A stretch of DNA of 64,000 nucleotides, from NCBI GenBank assembly GCA_050260375.1, contig JBLNCA010000005.1:12049-76048 (forward strand), written 5' to 3'. Under the pieces are notes generated by a model, which saw only the letters and a program-made list of their open reading frames with translations, did no database searches and was not told where the DNA came from. Source of the DNA: DTFZ01 sp050260375. GTDB lineage: Bacteria > Bacillota > Clostridia > Christensenellales > SZUA-584. Both the position numbers and the translations under genes were made by a program. Below, one piece after another: positions 25,444 to 33,809 of the stretch. Positions within the stretch are counted from its first letter, which is position 1, and every line of letters starts with the position of its first letter.

Positions 25444-27084
25444 TTGAAAAAGTATATATCCGTTTTCATTACGGCCGCGCTGCTGCTTTCAATGCTCGCA
25501 GGGTTCGGCGGAACGGCGCTGGCTCAAGGTGCAGAAATATCGCTCAGCGCATCGTCAGCCACCGTTAATGCAGGCGATACCGTAAAAGTAACTGTAAAAA
25601 TAACTAACACCTTCGGAGAAGATTTTATAGATAGCCGGGTTAAAGTAGCTGGAGCGACCGATTTTGGCGGAGGAACTTCACTTGCCGTAGGTGGATCCCG
25701 TGAGATACCCGTGAGCTTCACTGTTTCTGAAAGTATGCTCAATACAGACGTATCATTTGTTGCCGAGTTTCAAACAGCCTCTCAACCCGGGGTCTGGCAG
25801 CAGGGTGGTACTGCTAGTTTTCATATAACCAAAGCGCTCATAGCCAAAATAAATGCGACAGTATCGGCCGACCTTACGCTTGCCAAGCCCGGCGATGTGG
25901 TAACGTTCACGATAAACGTTGAAAACCAGGGCGAAGCGGTGCTGGAAAACATAGAAGTAAAGGCCTCGCAGCTTAACAACGGCAAGGCGCTCAACCAGCC
26001 GTTTTCTCTCGCTCCGGGCCAGAAACAGGCGGTAACGTACAAGCACACCGTAACCACGGCGGCAACTATCGCGCCCACGGTATCTTATACCGTAGCGGGC
26101 TCAGGCGCGCCGCAGACGTTTACAATAGCGCAGCCCGTCGTGCTCGAGCTGGAGGAAAGAAAGGCCCATACGTCGCTTACCGCCGACAACCCGTCGCCCA
26201 AGCCGGGCGAGGAGGTCACGCTGACGCTGAGAATATGGAACGACGGCAACGTACCGTATACAGAACTTACCGTAACATACAACGGCCAGAAAATGGATTT
26301 CCCCTCCACGACGCTCAAAAAGGGCGACGATTTCAGCCAGACTTACAAGATGACGTTCGATAAGTCCACCAAGGTTGAATTCACGATAACGATGAAGGAC
26401 CAGAAGAACGCGCTTAAAAAGCTTACCCCGTCCTGCAACATACAGCTTCCGGTAGACCCTGACGTGCTCTCCCAGAACGTGGTGCTGAACCTTGAGCCGG
26501 ACAGAACGGAATTAACGTCGGCGGGTACAGTAAACTTTTCGGGCCGCGTTTCCAATAATTCGGATTTCAAGATAACCGAAGTAATAGTGACGGAGCCAAC
26601 GCTGGGCGAAGTGTTCTCCGTATCCGAGATGGAGCCGGGCGCGTATCAAAACATCGAAAAGACGGTGGACGTAAATGCTACAGCTACGTATAACTTTACG
26701 CTGACGTTCAAGGACAGGAACGGTCAGCCGTATACCGTAAACATGGCGCCCGTCACAATCACGATACTTACCATAGAGCCCTCTCCCACCGACCCGAGCG
26801 AAGAGGCCGCGACGGTGACACTCGAGCCTACCGATTCGAAATCCGACCCGCTGCTTATATGGTTTATACTGGCGGGCGTGCTGCTGGTGCTGATTATCGG
26901 CGTAGGCGTCGCGATATTTATACTCTGGAAAAAGGGCAAAACGCCTTCGAATGTCTCCGCCGCAAGGTCGGCAGTCCCGAGGGCTTCAGGCGTAAAGCCC
27001 AGAACTTCGTCGTTTAACAGCGGCGTACGCAAGGGGCCTGTAAAAAGCAAAAGCAAGGGCTTCAGAGACAGGAACAATTTCTAA
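25444..27084 (+). CDS. surface protein with CARDB/DUF11-like repeats and C-terminal membrane anchor
   Basis: A 546-residue protein: signal peptide (about 27 residues, cleavage near ALAQG), then about four beta-rich repeats with the CARDB/NEW3-like pattern (AGDTVKVTVKITNTFGE, PGDVVTFTINVENQGEAVLENIEVKA, PGEEVTLTLRIWNDGNVPYTELTV, AGTVNFSGRVSNNSDFKITEVIV), an acidic Ser/Thr linker, one membrane helix near residues 477-499 and a basic cytoplasmic tail. Start is TTG 25444, eight bases after GGAGG; no ATG is available. It is probably a cell-surface scaffold or adhesin. It stands alone between a promoter and a strong terminator. Confidence 0.75.
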   Translation: MKKYISVFITAALLLSMLAGFGGTALAQGAEISLSASSATVNAGDTVKVTVKITNTFGEDFIDSRVKVAGATDFGGGTSLAVGGSREIPVSFTVSESMLNTDVSFVAEFQTASQPGVWQQGGTASFHITKALIAKINATVSADLTLAKPGDVVTFTINVENQGEAVLENIEVKASQLNNGKALNQPFSLAPGQKQAVTYKHTVTTAATIAPTVSYTVAGSGAPQTFTIAQPVVLELEERKAHTSLTADNPSPKPGEEVTLTLRIWNDGNVPYTELTVTYNGQKMDFPSTTLKKGDDFSQTYKMTFDKSTKVEFTITMKDQKNALKKLTPSCNIQLPVDPDVLSQNVVLNLEPDRTELTSAGTVNFSGRVSNNSDFKITEVIVTEPTLGEVFSVSEMEPGAYQNIEKTVDVNATATYNFTLTFKDRNGQPYTVNMAPVTITILTIEPSPTDPSEEAATVTLEPTDSKSDPLLIWFILAGVLLVLIIGVGVAIFILWKKGKTPSNVSAARSAVPRASGVKPRTSSFNSGVRKGPVKSKSKGFRDRNNF

Positions 27085-27100
27085 TACACACCCCAAAAAG
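27085..27100 (+). repeat. TACACACCCCAWAAAG intergenic motif
   Basis: TACACACCCCAAAAAG directly after the stop of the CARDB-like gene. Near-identical copies lie at 43674-43685, 43687-43702 and, inverted, 54260-54275. Confidence 0.6.
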
Positions 27101-27108
27101 AGCGTTAT

Positions 27109-27136
27109 AAGCGGCCTTCAAAGGCCGCTTTTTTTC
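27109..27136 (+). terminator. terminator of the CARDB-like gene
   Basis: Perfect AAGCGGCCT / AGGCCGCTT stem with TCAA loop and a T-run. Confidence 0.9.
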
Positions 27137-27195
27137 CATCTTTTATACAAAGGCTGTATATTCATACAGCGCCGAAAAGGCCTCAAAAAGTAAAG

Positions 27196-27369
27196 TTATC
27201 CACCAAACCATGTGGATAACCGGCGGGCTATGGTGGATAACTTAAGGTTTTTCATCGTTTTTGCGACGCGCACCGATACATGAAGCAGTATAACATGCAT
27301 AAAAAGGCGCATGGTATTTTCTGCAAAAGTCAAATTGCCGCGCTTCCGCCTTGCTTCAAATGTGGATAA
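27196..27369. other. cluster of four DnaA boxes
   Basis: Two perfect DnaA boxes TGTGGATAA (27211-27219, 27361-27369) and two with one mismatch, TTATCCACC (27196-27204) and GGTGGATAA (27232-27240), within 174 bases of otherwise non-coding DNA. No dnaA or dnaN is nearby, so this may be a DnaA-titrating or control site rather than oriC. Confidence 0.6.
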
Positions 27370-27394
27370 CTTTTTATTGGCAGATCTCACTGTT

Positions 27395-27416
27395 GCGGGT
27401 ATGGCGGAGTGGTCAA
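27395..27416 (+). pseudogene. possible 5' fragment of a tRNA-Leu-like gene
   Basis: GCGGGTATGGCGGAGTGGTC resembles the acceptor and D-arm start of tRNA-Leu, but the remainder (anticodon arm onward) is absent and the MATE gene 3' end follows 19 bases later. It may mark a past recombination or integration event. Confidence 0.4.
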
Positions 27417-27434
27417 AACAGAAAATTAAAGAGT

Positions 27435-28805
27435 TTAGTCTGCCGCACGTATCGCCGACGTTATGTCGTGCATCCACTTTCCCGAAAGAAACCTGCGGAG
27501 TCCGAATATAAGCTTGAACGACTCGCCTGCCAGCATTGCGCACGGATAAACTACGTGTATAGGCAGCCTAAGCGCCAGCGCGGTTATGTAGGCGACAGGC
27601 AGCGTAAGCGCCCAGCATCCTGTCAGGTCTATCGTCGCCGCGAACCTCGTGTCGCCTCCGCCGCGCAGCACTCCTATTATATTCGTGTTGTTTATCATGA
27701 TGATCCACGCAACGGCCGTGTTGATATACACCACTCTTCTTACCAGCTCGCTCGTCGCTGCGGATATGTCGTACTGCGCAATGAACAGCGGCAGCGCCAG
27801 CAGGACGATAGCGCCGACGGCTATGGTAGACAGCGGCGACATCCTCAAAAAGCGCCTCGCATATATATAAGCCTTCTCCCTGTCGCCTTCGCCAAGCTGG
27901 TTGCCTATCATAACGCCGCTCGTATTCGCTATGCCCATATACACTACGTACGCCAGCCTGTCGAGCGCGCCCGCGACGGACATCGCCGCCGCCACGCCTA
28001 CGCCCATCCTGTTATATAGAATCACAAGCGCCACCGAATACAGCGCCCACATAGTCTCGTTTATTATTATAGGCACGCCAACCTTTAAGAATTCGCCCGC
28101 CAGCTTCTTCATACGCGCAACTCTAGGGAACAGTTCCGACAGCTTTGCCTTCGCTTCGTTGCCCCTTATGTAACTGATAATTACTATTAGCGCCGCGTCG
28201 AGCAGCGAGCCTATTACCGTGCCTATGGCCGCGCCCTGCACTCCCAGCGCCGGAAAACCCCAGTTGCCGCCTATCAGCGCATAGTTTATGCACGCGTTTA
28301 CGCTCACCGAAATAAAGCCGGTAACTACGGGTATCCTCGTCCTCTGGCAACCCTTAAGCACGTTGGCGTACGCCTGCGATATGCCTAGGAATATGTACGA
28401 TATTCCCACTATCCTTATATACTCGCTTCCGCTTTCAACAACGCCGGGCGTTTGGTTGAATATCGAAATTAGCCCTTCCGGAATGACGAGAGCAAGCACA
28501 AAAAACACAAAGCCTATTATAAACGTACCTATAAGGCAAAGCCCCAATGTGCTCTTGATGCCGCCCGCGTCGCCTTCCCCGTGGAAACGCGCAGCGAACA
28601 CCCAGCCCGCAGAGCATACGCCGAACATCGCGACAATAATAAAAAAAGCGATCTGGTTCGCATCGCCCACGCCTACTATCGCGTCTTCACCCAGCGAACC
28701 TATCATTATGTTGTCTATAAAATGCATCAGCGCCTTTAACAGCTGCTGCAGCGCTATCGGTACGGACAGCGCCAGAAACTTTTTGTAGAATTCCTTATCT
28801 TTCAT
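27435..28805 (-). CDS. MATE family efflux transporter
   Basis: A 456-residue polytopic transporter of the MATE/NorM family, which exports drugs or other organic cations by Na+ or H+ antiport. The N terminus KDKEFYKKFLALSVPIALQQLLKALMHFIDNIMIGSLGEDAIVGVGDANQ is characteristic, as are the internal duplication and about twelve hydrophobic segments. ATG 28805 has AGGAG about ten bases upstream. It is on the same strand as spoIIE with 83 bases between them. The substrate is not predictable from sequence. Confidence 0.9.
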   Translation of the reverse strand: MKDKEFYKKFLALSVPIALQQLLKALMHFIDNIMIGSLGEDAIVGVGDANQIAFFIIVAMFGVCSAGWVFAARFHGEGDAGGIKSTLGLCLIGTFIIGFVFFVLALVIPEGLISIFNQTPGVVESGSEYIRIVGISYIFLGISQAYANVLKGCQRTRIPVVTGFISVSVNACINYALIGGNWGFPALGVQGAAIGTVIGSLLDAALIVIISYIRGNEAKAKLSELFPRVARMKKLAGEFLKVGVPIIINETMWALYSVALVILYNRMGVGVAAAMSVAGALDRLAYVVYMGIANTSGVMIGNQLGEGDREKAYIYARRFLRMSPLSTIAVGAIVLLALPLFIAQYDISAATSELVRRVVYINTAVAWIIMINNTNIIGVLRGGGDTRFAATIDLTGCWALTLPVAYITALALRLPIHVVYPCAMLAGESFKLIFGLRRFLSGKWMHDITSAIRAAD

Positions 28806-28888
28806 TGCTGTGATGCTCCTCGTCCGTGCAGAGTATTATATCACAGCATAGTTAACTGTCAATTCGGCCGCTGACTTTGTTCGTTAAG

Positions 28889-31174
28889 TCATTCCCCCTC
28901 CGTTACGAGGCACGCAATCACCGTCATATCGTCGGCCGGTTCTGCGCCGCCCGCCTTTGCGAGTATAATATCGGCCGTCTCCTGCGGGTCGATTGCCGGT
29001 ATGTTCGCGAACCAGCTTTCCCCTCCCTTTATCCTGTCCGCGACGCCGTCGCTCATCATGACTATCATATCGCCCGGCAGCAGTTCGCGCCGCGCGCTTT
29101 TCGGCGCGGCTTCCTCTATTATCCCTAACGGCAGCGATCCGGGCGCTATGGGCACGGTTTCCCCCTCCGTAAGCAGGTACGAGCTCTCCGCGCCTATCTT
29201 CGTAAAGTCCGCTATGCCCGTCTTTAAGTCTATCATGCATATATCTACGGTAGTGAATACCTCTTCGTTTCCTTTCAGCATCAGCAGCCTGTTTATCGTG
29301 TCGAATATTACGTTTTCATCGAATCCCGCCTGATAGAAGTTCTCCAACAGCGATACGGCCGCCGCGCTCTCCCGTTTCGCGCTTTCCCCGCTGCCCATGC
29401 CGTCACACAGCATAATAAGATACCTGCCGTCCTTCAACGCCTGAAACGAGTAACTGTCTCCCGAGACTTCTCCCTTGGCGACGGCCGCTACGCCCGTCAC
29501 CGCGCCCAGCTTTCTTGCCTGCTCAAACCTTACGATGCAGGGCTTTCCCGAGCCGCAGCCCGCAGTCTTTACTCTCGCCATCCTTGCGCCGCATATGCCG
29601 CTTACCACCTTCTCTACGCCCGGCCTGCAGCCCGAGCCTCCCGAGCAGTTTTTTACGCGCAATTCTACCGCCATTCCGGCCGCCGTCTTTTCAGCGCACA
29701 CTTCCCCGGTATGCACTCCCAGCGCGTCCAGCGAAACCGCGACGCTCTGTTCCACCGATTCAAGGAATTTAAAGCCCGTGTCCATCTCGCGGCCTATGTC
29801 AGCTACCACCTTTGCTACGCCCTTGAGCTGCCTGCCCGTTATCAGCCGCGACTCCTCTATCTTCCTCGCCCACTTCAAGTTAAGCAGGTATGCGCTGAAT
29901 ATGCTTTCCGCCGAAGCAAGCACGCCGTTAATATTGAAGCACTTCTTTACAAACGCAGCGTCGACGTTGTCTTTGTCTATGCGCCCGTTTTTCTCATACG
30001 TTATGAACAGCCTGTCGAATACATTGTATGTATTTAAAAAGTCCTTGTCCCAGCAGCTCTTCTTAAACACGCATTCCTTGCACGTGTTTTCCGCGACTAT
30101 AGACAGCACGCCGGATATGTCCGCTTCCTTTATCTTCTGTTCGGCTTCCCTCGAAAACATCTCCCCCGTCTGTGAGAACACCTCGGACACTTCCTTCAGC
30201 CTGCCTATTGTAAGCTCGCGGAACCTGTTTGCGTGCAGCTTATATTCGTACTCCCGCCTTGTTTGCGCGTCGAAATACCGTCCCGCGAACGAGTATACCT
30301 TCCCAGGCAGCGCGACGAATACCAGCGCCGCCGCTCCCGCTTCTATCAGCGAAAGATGCCACGTATCGCTGCCAGCGAAAGCGAGTATGAACAGCAGGTT
30401 TACGGCAATATACCCTGCCGCCGCGCCCGGTTTTTTCAGCTTCCTCACCGTCCCCGCTATCAGCCCGGCAACGCCCAGCATGCCCGTATACATTACGGTC
30501 GCCGGCGTCCCCAAACAAAGAGCCATGCCAAGCGCAAGCCCTACTCCTGCGCCCAGCGCGGCTCCTCCCGTATATGCGGCGCACAGTACGAGAAACAGCG
30601 CTGCGATATTTGCGATATATACTCCGTAGATGTTAACAGGTCCGAACATGCAGACTATGATAAGCGCCGCGAGCGTCAAGCATATTGTCTCTTCGGGGGA
30701 AAAAACGTTCCTTTTCCTGCTGCCGGTCATTATCTGTATTACGGTCTGCAGCACGTATACGCTTACAAGGGCAATGAGGCATTCCAGCACCGCAGTCATA
30801 AAAGTCTCTACATCCTGCGTCTTAAATACTGCTGAGCTCACCGAGTAAGCACACGCCGCAGACATCAAAACCATCCAGCGTTTTAGTCTGCCCAGTATAA
30901 ACAGCACGCCGCAAATAAGCAGCGTTACAGTCACTATATAGAGCGTATCCGATGTGAGCAATGCCCCGAGGCATACCCCCGCCGCCGCGAAAAGCGTCTC
31001 CTTGCGCCTTAAAAGAAAACAGGCCGCTACGAACGCCGGCCCGAATGGGCTCATGGCCGATAAAAGCTCTACCCTTCCCAGCAGAAAGCCTGCCGCGGTA
31101 AATATTATAACGTCCAGAATTTTTCGTGCAGTGGATTCGCTTATTGCGGCCATACCGGCAGCGTCGGTTGTCAT
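28889..31174 (-). CDS. spoIIE: stage II sporulation protein E (SpoIIE)
   Basis: SpoIIE is the membrane PP2C phosphatase that dephosphorylates SpoIIAA and so activates sigma-F in the forespore, and also helps polar septation with FtsZ. The 761-residue product has an N-terminal region of about ten membrane helices (to about residue 310), a central regulatory region with a Cys pair (CKECVFKKSC) and a C-terminal phosphatase domain with the metal-binding motif LCDGMGSG (Asp591), SDGV and the final PADDMTV aspartates. ATG 31174 follows AAGGAGGAG; an ORF extension of nine residues lacks a ribosome site. It indicates a spore former. Confidence 0.95.
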   Translation of the reverse strand: MTTDAAGMAAISESTARKILDVIIFTAAGFLLGRVELLSAMSPFGPAFVAACFLLRRKETLFAAAGVCLGALLTSDTLYIVTVTLLICGVLFILGRLKRWMVLMSAACAYSVSSAVFKTQDVETFMTAVLECLIALVSVYVLQTVIQIMTGSRKRNVFSPEETICLTLAALIIVCMFGPVNIYGVYIANIAALFLVLCAAYTGGAALGAGVGLALGMALCLGTPATVMYTGMLGVAGLIAGTVRKLKKPGAAAGYIAVNLLFILAFAGSDTWHLSLIEAGAAALVFVALPGKVYSFAGRYFDAQTRREYEYKLHANRFRELTIGRLKEVSEVFSQTGEMFSREAEQKIKEADISGVLSIVAENTCKECVFKKSCWDKDFLNTYNVFDRLFITYEKNGRIDKDNVDAAFVKKCFNINGVLASAESIFSAYLLNLKWARKIEESRLITGRQLKGVAKVVADIGREMDTGFKFLESVEQSVAVSLDALGVHTGEVCAEKTAAGMAVELRVKNCSGGSGCRPGVEKVVSGICGARMARVKTAGCGSGKPCIVRFEQARKLGAVTGVAAVAKGEVSGDSYSFQALKDGRYLIMLCDGMGSGESAKRESAAAVSLLENFYQAGFDENVIFDTINRLLMLKGNEEVFTTVDICMIDLKTGIADFTKIGAESSYLLTEGETVPIAPGSLPLGIIEEAAPKSARRELLPGDMIVMMSDGVADRIKGGESWFANIPAIDPQETADIILAKAGGAEPADDMTVIACLVTEGE

Positions 31175-31247
31175 ATATTCTCCTCCTTGACTGTTACCCA
31201 AGAAGTATTATTGCTTTCCGGGATACGTATATTGTGTGGTAACCCCT

Positions 31248-31280
31248 ATTATAGGAACGCCGCTTTGTAAAGATTGTCAG
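31248..31280 (-). promoter_or_regulatory. spoIIE promoter with 21-base spacer
   Basis: On the minus strand CTGACA (31280-31275) and TATAAT (31253-31248) are 21 bases apart. The Bacillus subtilis spoIIE promoter is known for sigma-A-like boxes spaced 21 bases and activated by Spo0A. A clear 0A box was not seen. Confidence 0.55.
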
Positions 31281-31431
31281 ACCGCGCCGCTGCCGCGAGG
31301 ATAATTTGCCGATACGCCTTAAGAATTATTGCTTTGTGTGTATTTTTATTGGCGTTTTTGCGTATACTGGTAGGCTGGCCTTAAACTGCCTGGAACTTAA
31401 AAAAAAGATAAGCTTTAAACATAAAAACATA

Positions 31432-31460
31432 TTGACAGAAGCGTCAGTCGTTGATATTAT
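31432..31460 (+). promoter_or_regulatory. promoter of the flavoprotein-tetR operon
   Basis: TTGACA (31432-31437), 17 bases, TATTAT (31455-31460). Confidence 0.8.
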
Positions 31461-31461
31461 A

Positions 31462-31487
31462 TGAATGAATCATTTTTTATTCATTCA
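31462..31487 (+). promoter_or_regulatory. TetR-type palindromic operator
   Basis: TGAATGAAT (31462-31470) and ATTCATTCA (31479-31487), perfect 9-base arms with an 8-base AT-rich centre, directly behind the -10 box of the operon that encodes a TetR repressor. It is the natural candidate for autorepression. Confidence 0.75.
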
Positions 31488-31505
31488 GTAAAGAGGTTAT
31501 ATTCA

Positions 31506-32273
31506 GTGTTGAAAGTGACAGTGTTTATAGGAAGCGAACGTAAAAAGGCCACGTACCAGGCTGCCGTGGGGTTTGGAGAGTATCTTAAAACGTACGGCGA
31601 CATTGAGATAGAATACGTTTTTCTCTGCGATTATAATATTGGTTTTTGCCGGGGCTGCAAGCTCTGTTTTGACAAGGGGGAAGAGTTCTGCCCGTTAAAC
31701 GATGACAGAGATATTTTGCTGGAAAAGATGGAGCGCTCTGATGGCGTAGTATTCGCCACTCCCAATTACGGCTTTCAGGTCTCTGCTCGCATGAAATGCT
31801 TTATAGACAGGCTTTGCTTTGTAATGCACCGCCCGAGGTTCTTCGGCAAAACGTTTACAGCCATAGTGACTCAGGGAGTTTTCGGAGGAAAGGATATTCT
31901 GAAATACCTTGAGTCTACAGGCGAAAACTTGGGCTTTAGCGTAACTCGGGGAAGCTGCGTAACGGCGCTGGAGCCTATAACGGAGAAGCAGAAGCAAAAC
32001 ATGGCAAGGCAGATGAAACGCGCTGCGGAAAGGTTCTATAAAGGCCTTATCAGCAAAACGGCGCCCGCGCCTACGCTTTTAAGGCTGCTTGTGTTCAGGC
32101 TGACGCGCACCTGCCTGAAAAACGCCGAAAAAAAATTCCGCGACTATTACTACTATAAAGAAAAAGGCTGGCTTGAGTCGGATTATTACAACATCAGGTC
32201 ACTGGGGCCTTTAAGAAAACTGGCGGGCAGGCTGTTTGACTTTATGGGCCGTATAATGGTAAAACACATTTAA
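31506..32273 (+). CDS. iron-sulfur flavoprotein / NADPH-dependent FMN reductase family
   Basis: A 255-residue flavodoxin-fold protein: VTVFIGSERKKATYQAAV phosphate-binding loop, then the compact cysteine motif CRGCKLCFDKGEEFC (C-x2-C-x2-C-x7-C) seen in iron-sulfur flavoproteins, and ATPNYGFQVSARMKCFIDR for FMN binding. Such proteins move electrons between Fe-S carriers and FMN, often in stress or detoxification. Start is a GTG at 31506 nine bases after AAGAGG (TTG 31509 is an alternative); the longer open frame begins inside the operator. It forms an operon with the TetR regulator 25 bases downstream. Confidence 0.82.
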   Translation: MLKVTVFIGSERKKATYQAAVGFGEYLKTYGDIEIEYVFLCDYNIGFCRGCKLCFDKGEEFCPLNDDRDILLEKMERSDGVVFATPNYGFQVSARMKCFIDRLCFVMHRPRFFGKTFTAIVTQGVFGGKDILKYLESTGENLGFSVTRGSCVTALEPITEKQKQNMARQMKRAAERFYKGLISKTAPAPTLLRLLVFRLTRTCLKNAEKKFRDYYYYKEKGWLESDYYNIRSLGPLRKLAGRLFDFMGRIMVKHI

Positions 32274-32298
32274 TACTTAAGCAAGAGGCGGGGCTTAC

Positions 32299-32871
32299 AT
32301 GACAGATAAAAAGCAGGAAATTTACAGATGCGGCAAGGAGCTTTTCAGCTCGCGCGGATTTCGTGATACAAACGTCGCGGATATAACAAAAGCCGCCGGC
32401 GTAGCCGCGGGCACCTTCTACCTCTACTACACTTCCAAAGACAGCCTGTTTATGGAGATATTTATAGAGGAAAACGAAAAATTAAAAAAGAGAATAATGG
32501 ACGCCGTCGATTTAAACGATGACCCCTTAAGCGTCATTAGTAAAATGATTCAAATGAACTATGAAGGTATGAATTCAAACCCCATCTTAAAGGAGTGGTA
32601 CAATAAAGACGTTTTCAGCCGCATAGAAAAAAAGTTTCGTGAAGAAACCGGCGACAGCGTCGGTTTCATGTATGACATATTCTTAGAGGCCATACGTAAA
32701 TGGCAGCATGAAGGAAAAATGCGAAGCGATATAGACAGCGAAATGATAATGGCAATATTCGCCGCTTTAGTTAATATCGATACCCACAAGGAAGAGATAG
32801 GCCTCCGGTTTTTTCCGCAGTTGATGAACTATATAGCGGAATTCATATTAAAAGGCCTGACCACCACATAG
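32299..32871 (+). CDS. TetR/AcrR family transcriptional regulator
   Basis: A 190-residue repressor with a typical N-terminal helix-turn-helix: IYRCGKELFSSRGFRDTNVADITKAAGVAAGTFYLYYTSKDSLFMEIF (about residues 8-55), followed by a helical ligand-binding domain. It follows the flavoprotein gene by 25 bases with GAGGCGGGG as ribosome site. By position it should bind the TGAATGAAT...ATTCATTCA operator in front of the operon and release it on binding an unknown small molecule. A long hairpin terminator follows. Confidence 0.92.
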   Translation: MTDKKQEIYRCGKELFSSRGFRDTNVADITKAAGVAAGTFYLYYTSKDSLFMEIFIEENEKLKKRIMDAVDLNDDPLSVISKMIQMNYEGMNSNPILKEWYNKDVFSRIEKKFREETGDSVGFMYDIFLEAIRKWQHEGKMRSDIDSEMIMAIFAALVNIDTHKEEIGLRFFPQLMNYIAEFILKGLTTT

Positions 32872-32888
32872 AAAAAGATCACTTCAAT

Positions 32889-32945
32889 AAAAGGGTTTTG
32901 GCGCTATACCCGTTTGACGGTTTAAAGCGCCCAAAGCCTTTTTTA
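32889..32945 (+). terminator. terminator of the flavoprotein-tetR operon
   Basis: Long imperfect stem AAAGGGTTTTGGCGCT / AGCGCCCAAAGCCTTT (14 of 16 paired) followed by T residues. Confidence 0.75.
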
Positions 32946-33104
32946 CCGCCCCGTTAAAATAACGATAAAACAACCTTAAAATGGTTTGATTTTCTCCGTA
33001 TTGCTGATATAATCTGTTATAATGCATCATTACAAAATATATATTGCTTTAACAATGCAGATATAGATGTGTATGTTAAAAAATTCACATAGGGGGAAAT
33101 TCAA

Positions 33105-33797
33105 ATGCAGTATTCCAGAGAAGTGGAAGAAATGGTATGCGTAAAAAAAGGCCCTAAACACGGCCCCGCTCCCATTCCCGAAGAAGGCAGGTGGGTAAAG
33201 TCCAAGCAGATAACCGATATCTCGGGGCTTACGCACGGAGTAGGCTGGTGCGCTCCCCAGCAGGGCGCCTGCAAGCTGACGCTTAACGTCAAGCAAGGCA
33301 TAATAGAGGAAGCGCTTGTCGAGACGGTTGGTTGCAGCGGCATGACGCACAGCGCCGCTATGGCGGCAGAGATACTGCCCGGCAAGACGATACTCGAGGC
33401 GCTCAATTCAGACCTTGTATGCGACGCGATAAACACGGCAATGAGAGAGCTGTTTTTGCAGATAGCGTACGGCAGGTCGCAGACGGCGTTCTCTGAGGAC
33501 GGGCTGCCCATCGGCGCCGGCCTCGAGGACTTGGGCAAAGGCCTTCGTTCCCAGATAGGAACGATGTACGGCACAAAGGAAAAAGGCGTCCGTTACCTTG
33601 AAATGGCGGAAGGCTACGTCACCGAGCTGGCGCTCAACTTGGACAACGAGGTAATAGGTTACAAGTTCGTCAACTTAGGCAAGATGATGGAAGCCATACG
33701 CAAGGGCGAAGATCCCAAAACTGCGCTCGAGAAGACGACGGGAACATACGGACAGTTCGACAATGCGGCCAAATACATTGACCCGCGCGCGAAATAG
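33105..33797 (+). CDS. NifU-like iron-sulfur scaffold-type protein
   Basis: A 230-residue protein related to the NifU/IscU scaffold fold: GWCAPQQGACKLTLNVKQGIIEEALVETVGCSGMTHSAAMAAEILPGKTILEALNSD resembles the NifU N-terminal domain with its spaced cysteines (GAC, GCS, LVC). A C-terminal half (from about residue 110) is not part of classic NifU. RBS AGGGGG lies about seven bases before the ATG. It is followed after 12 bases by the GGGtGRT gene; the pair recurs in anaerobes by my recollection and probably works together. The cluster type and client proteins are unknown. Confidence 0.8.
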   Translation: MQYSREVEEMVCVKKGPKHGPAPIPEEGRWVKSKQITDISGLTHGVGWCAPQQGACKLTLNVKQGIIEEALVETVGCSGMTHSAAMAAEILPGKTILEALNSDLVCDAINTAMRELFLQIAYGRSQTAFSEDGLPIGAGLEDLGKGLRSQIGTMYGTKEKGVRYLEMAEGYVTELALNLDNEVIGYKFVNLGKMMEAIRKGEDPKTALEKTTGTYGQFDNAAKYIDPRAK

Positions 33798-33809
33798 GAG
33801 GAGCAAACG

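Noticed and set aside
27196..27369. DnaA-box cluster as the chromosomal origin
   Set aside because: No dnaA, dnaN, recF, gyrase or rpmH nearby; kept only as a possible DnaA-binding locus.
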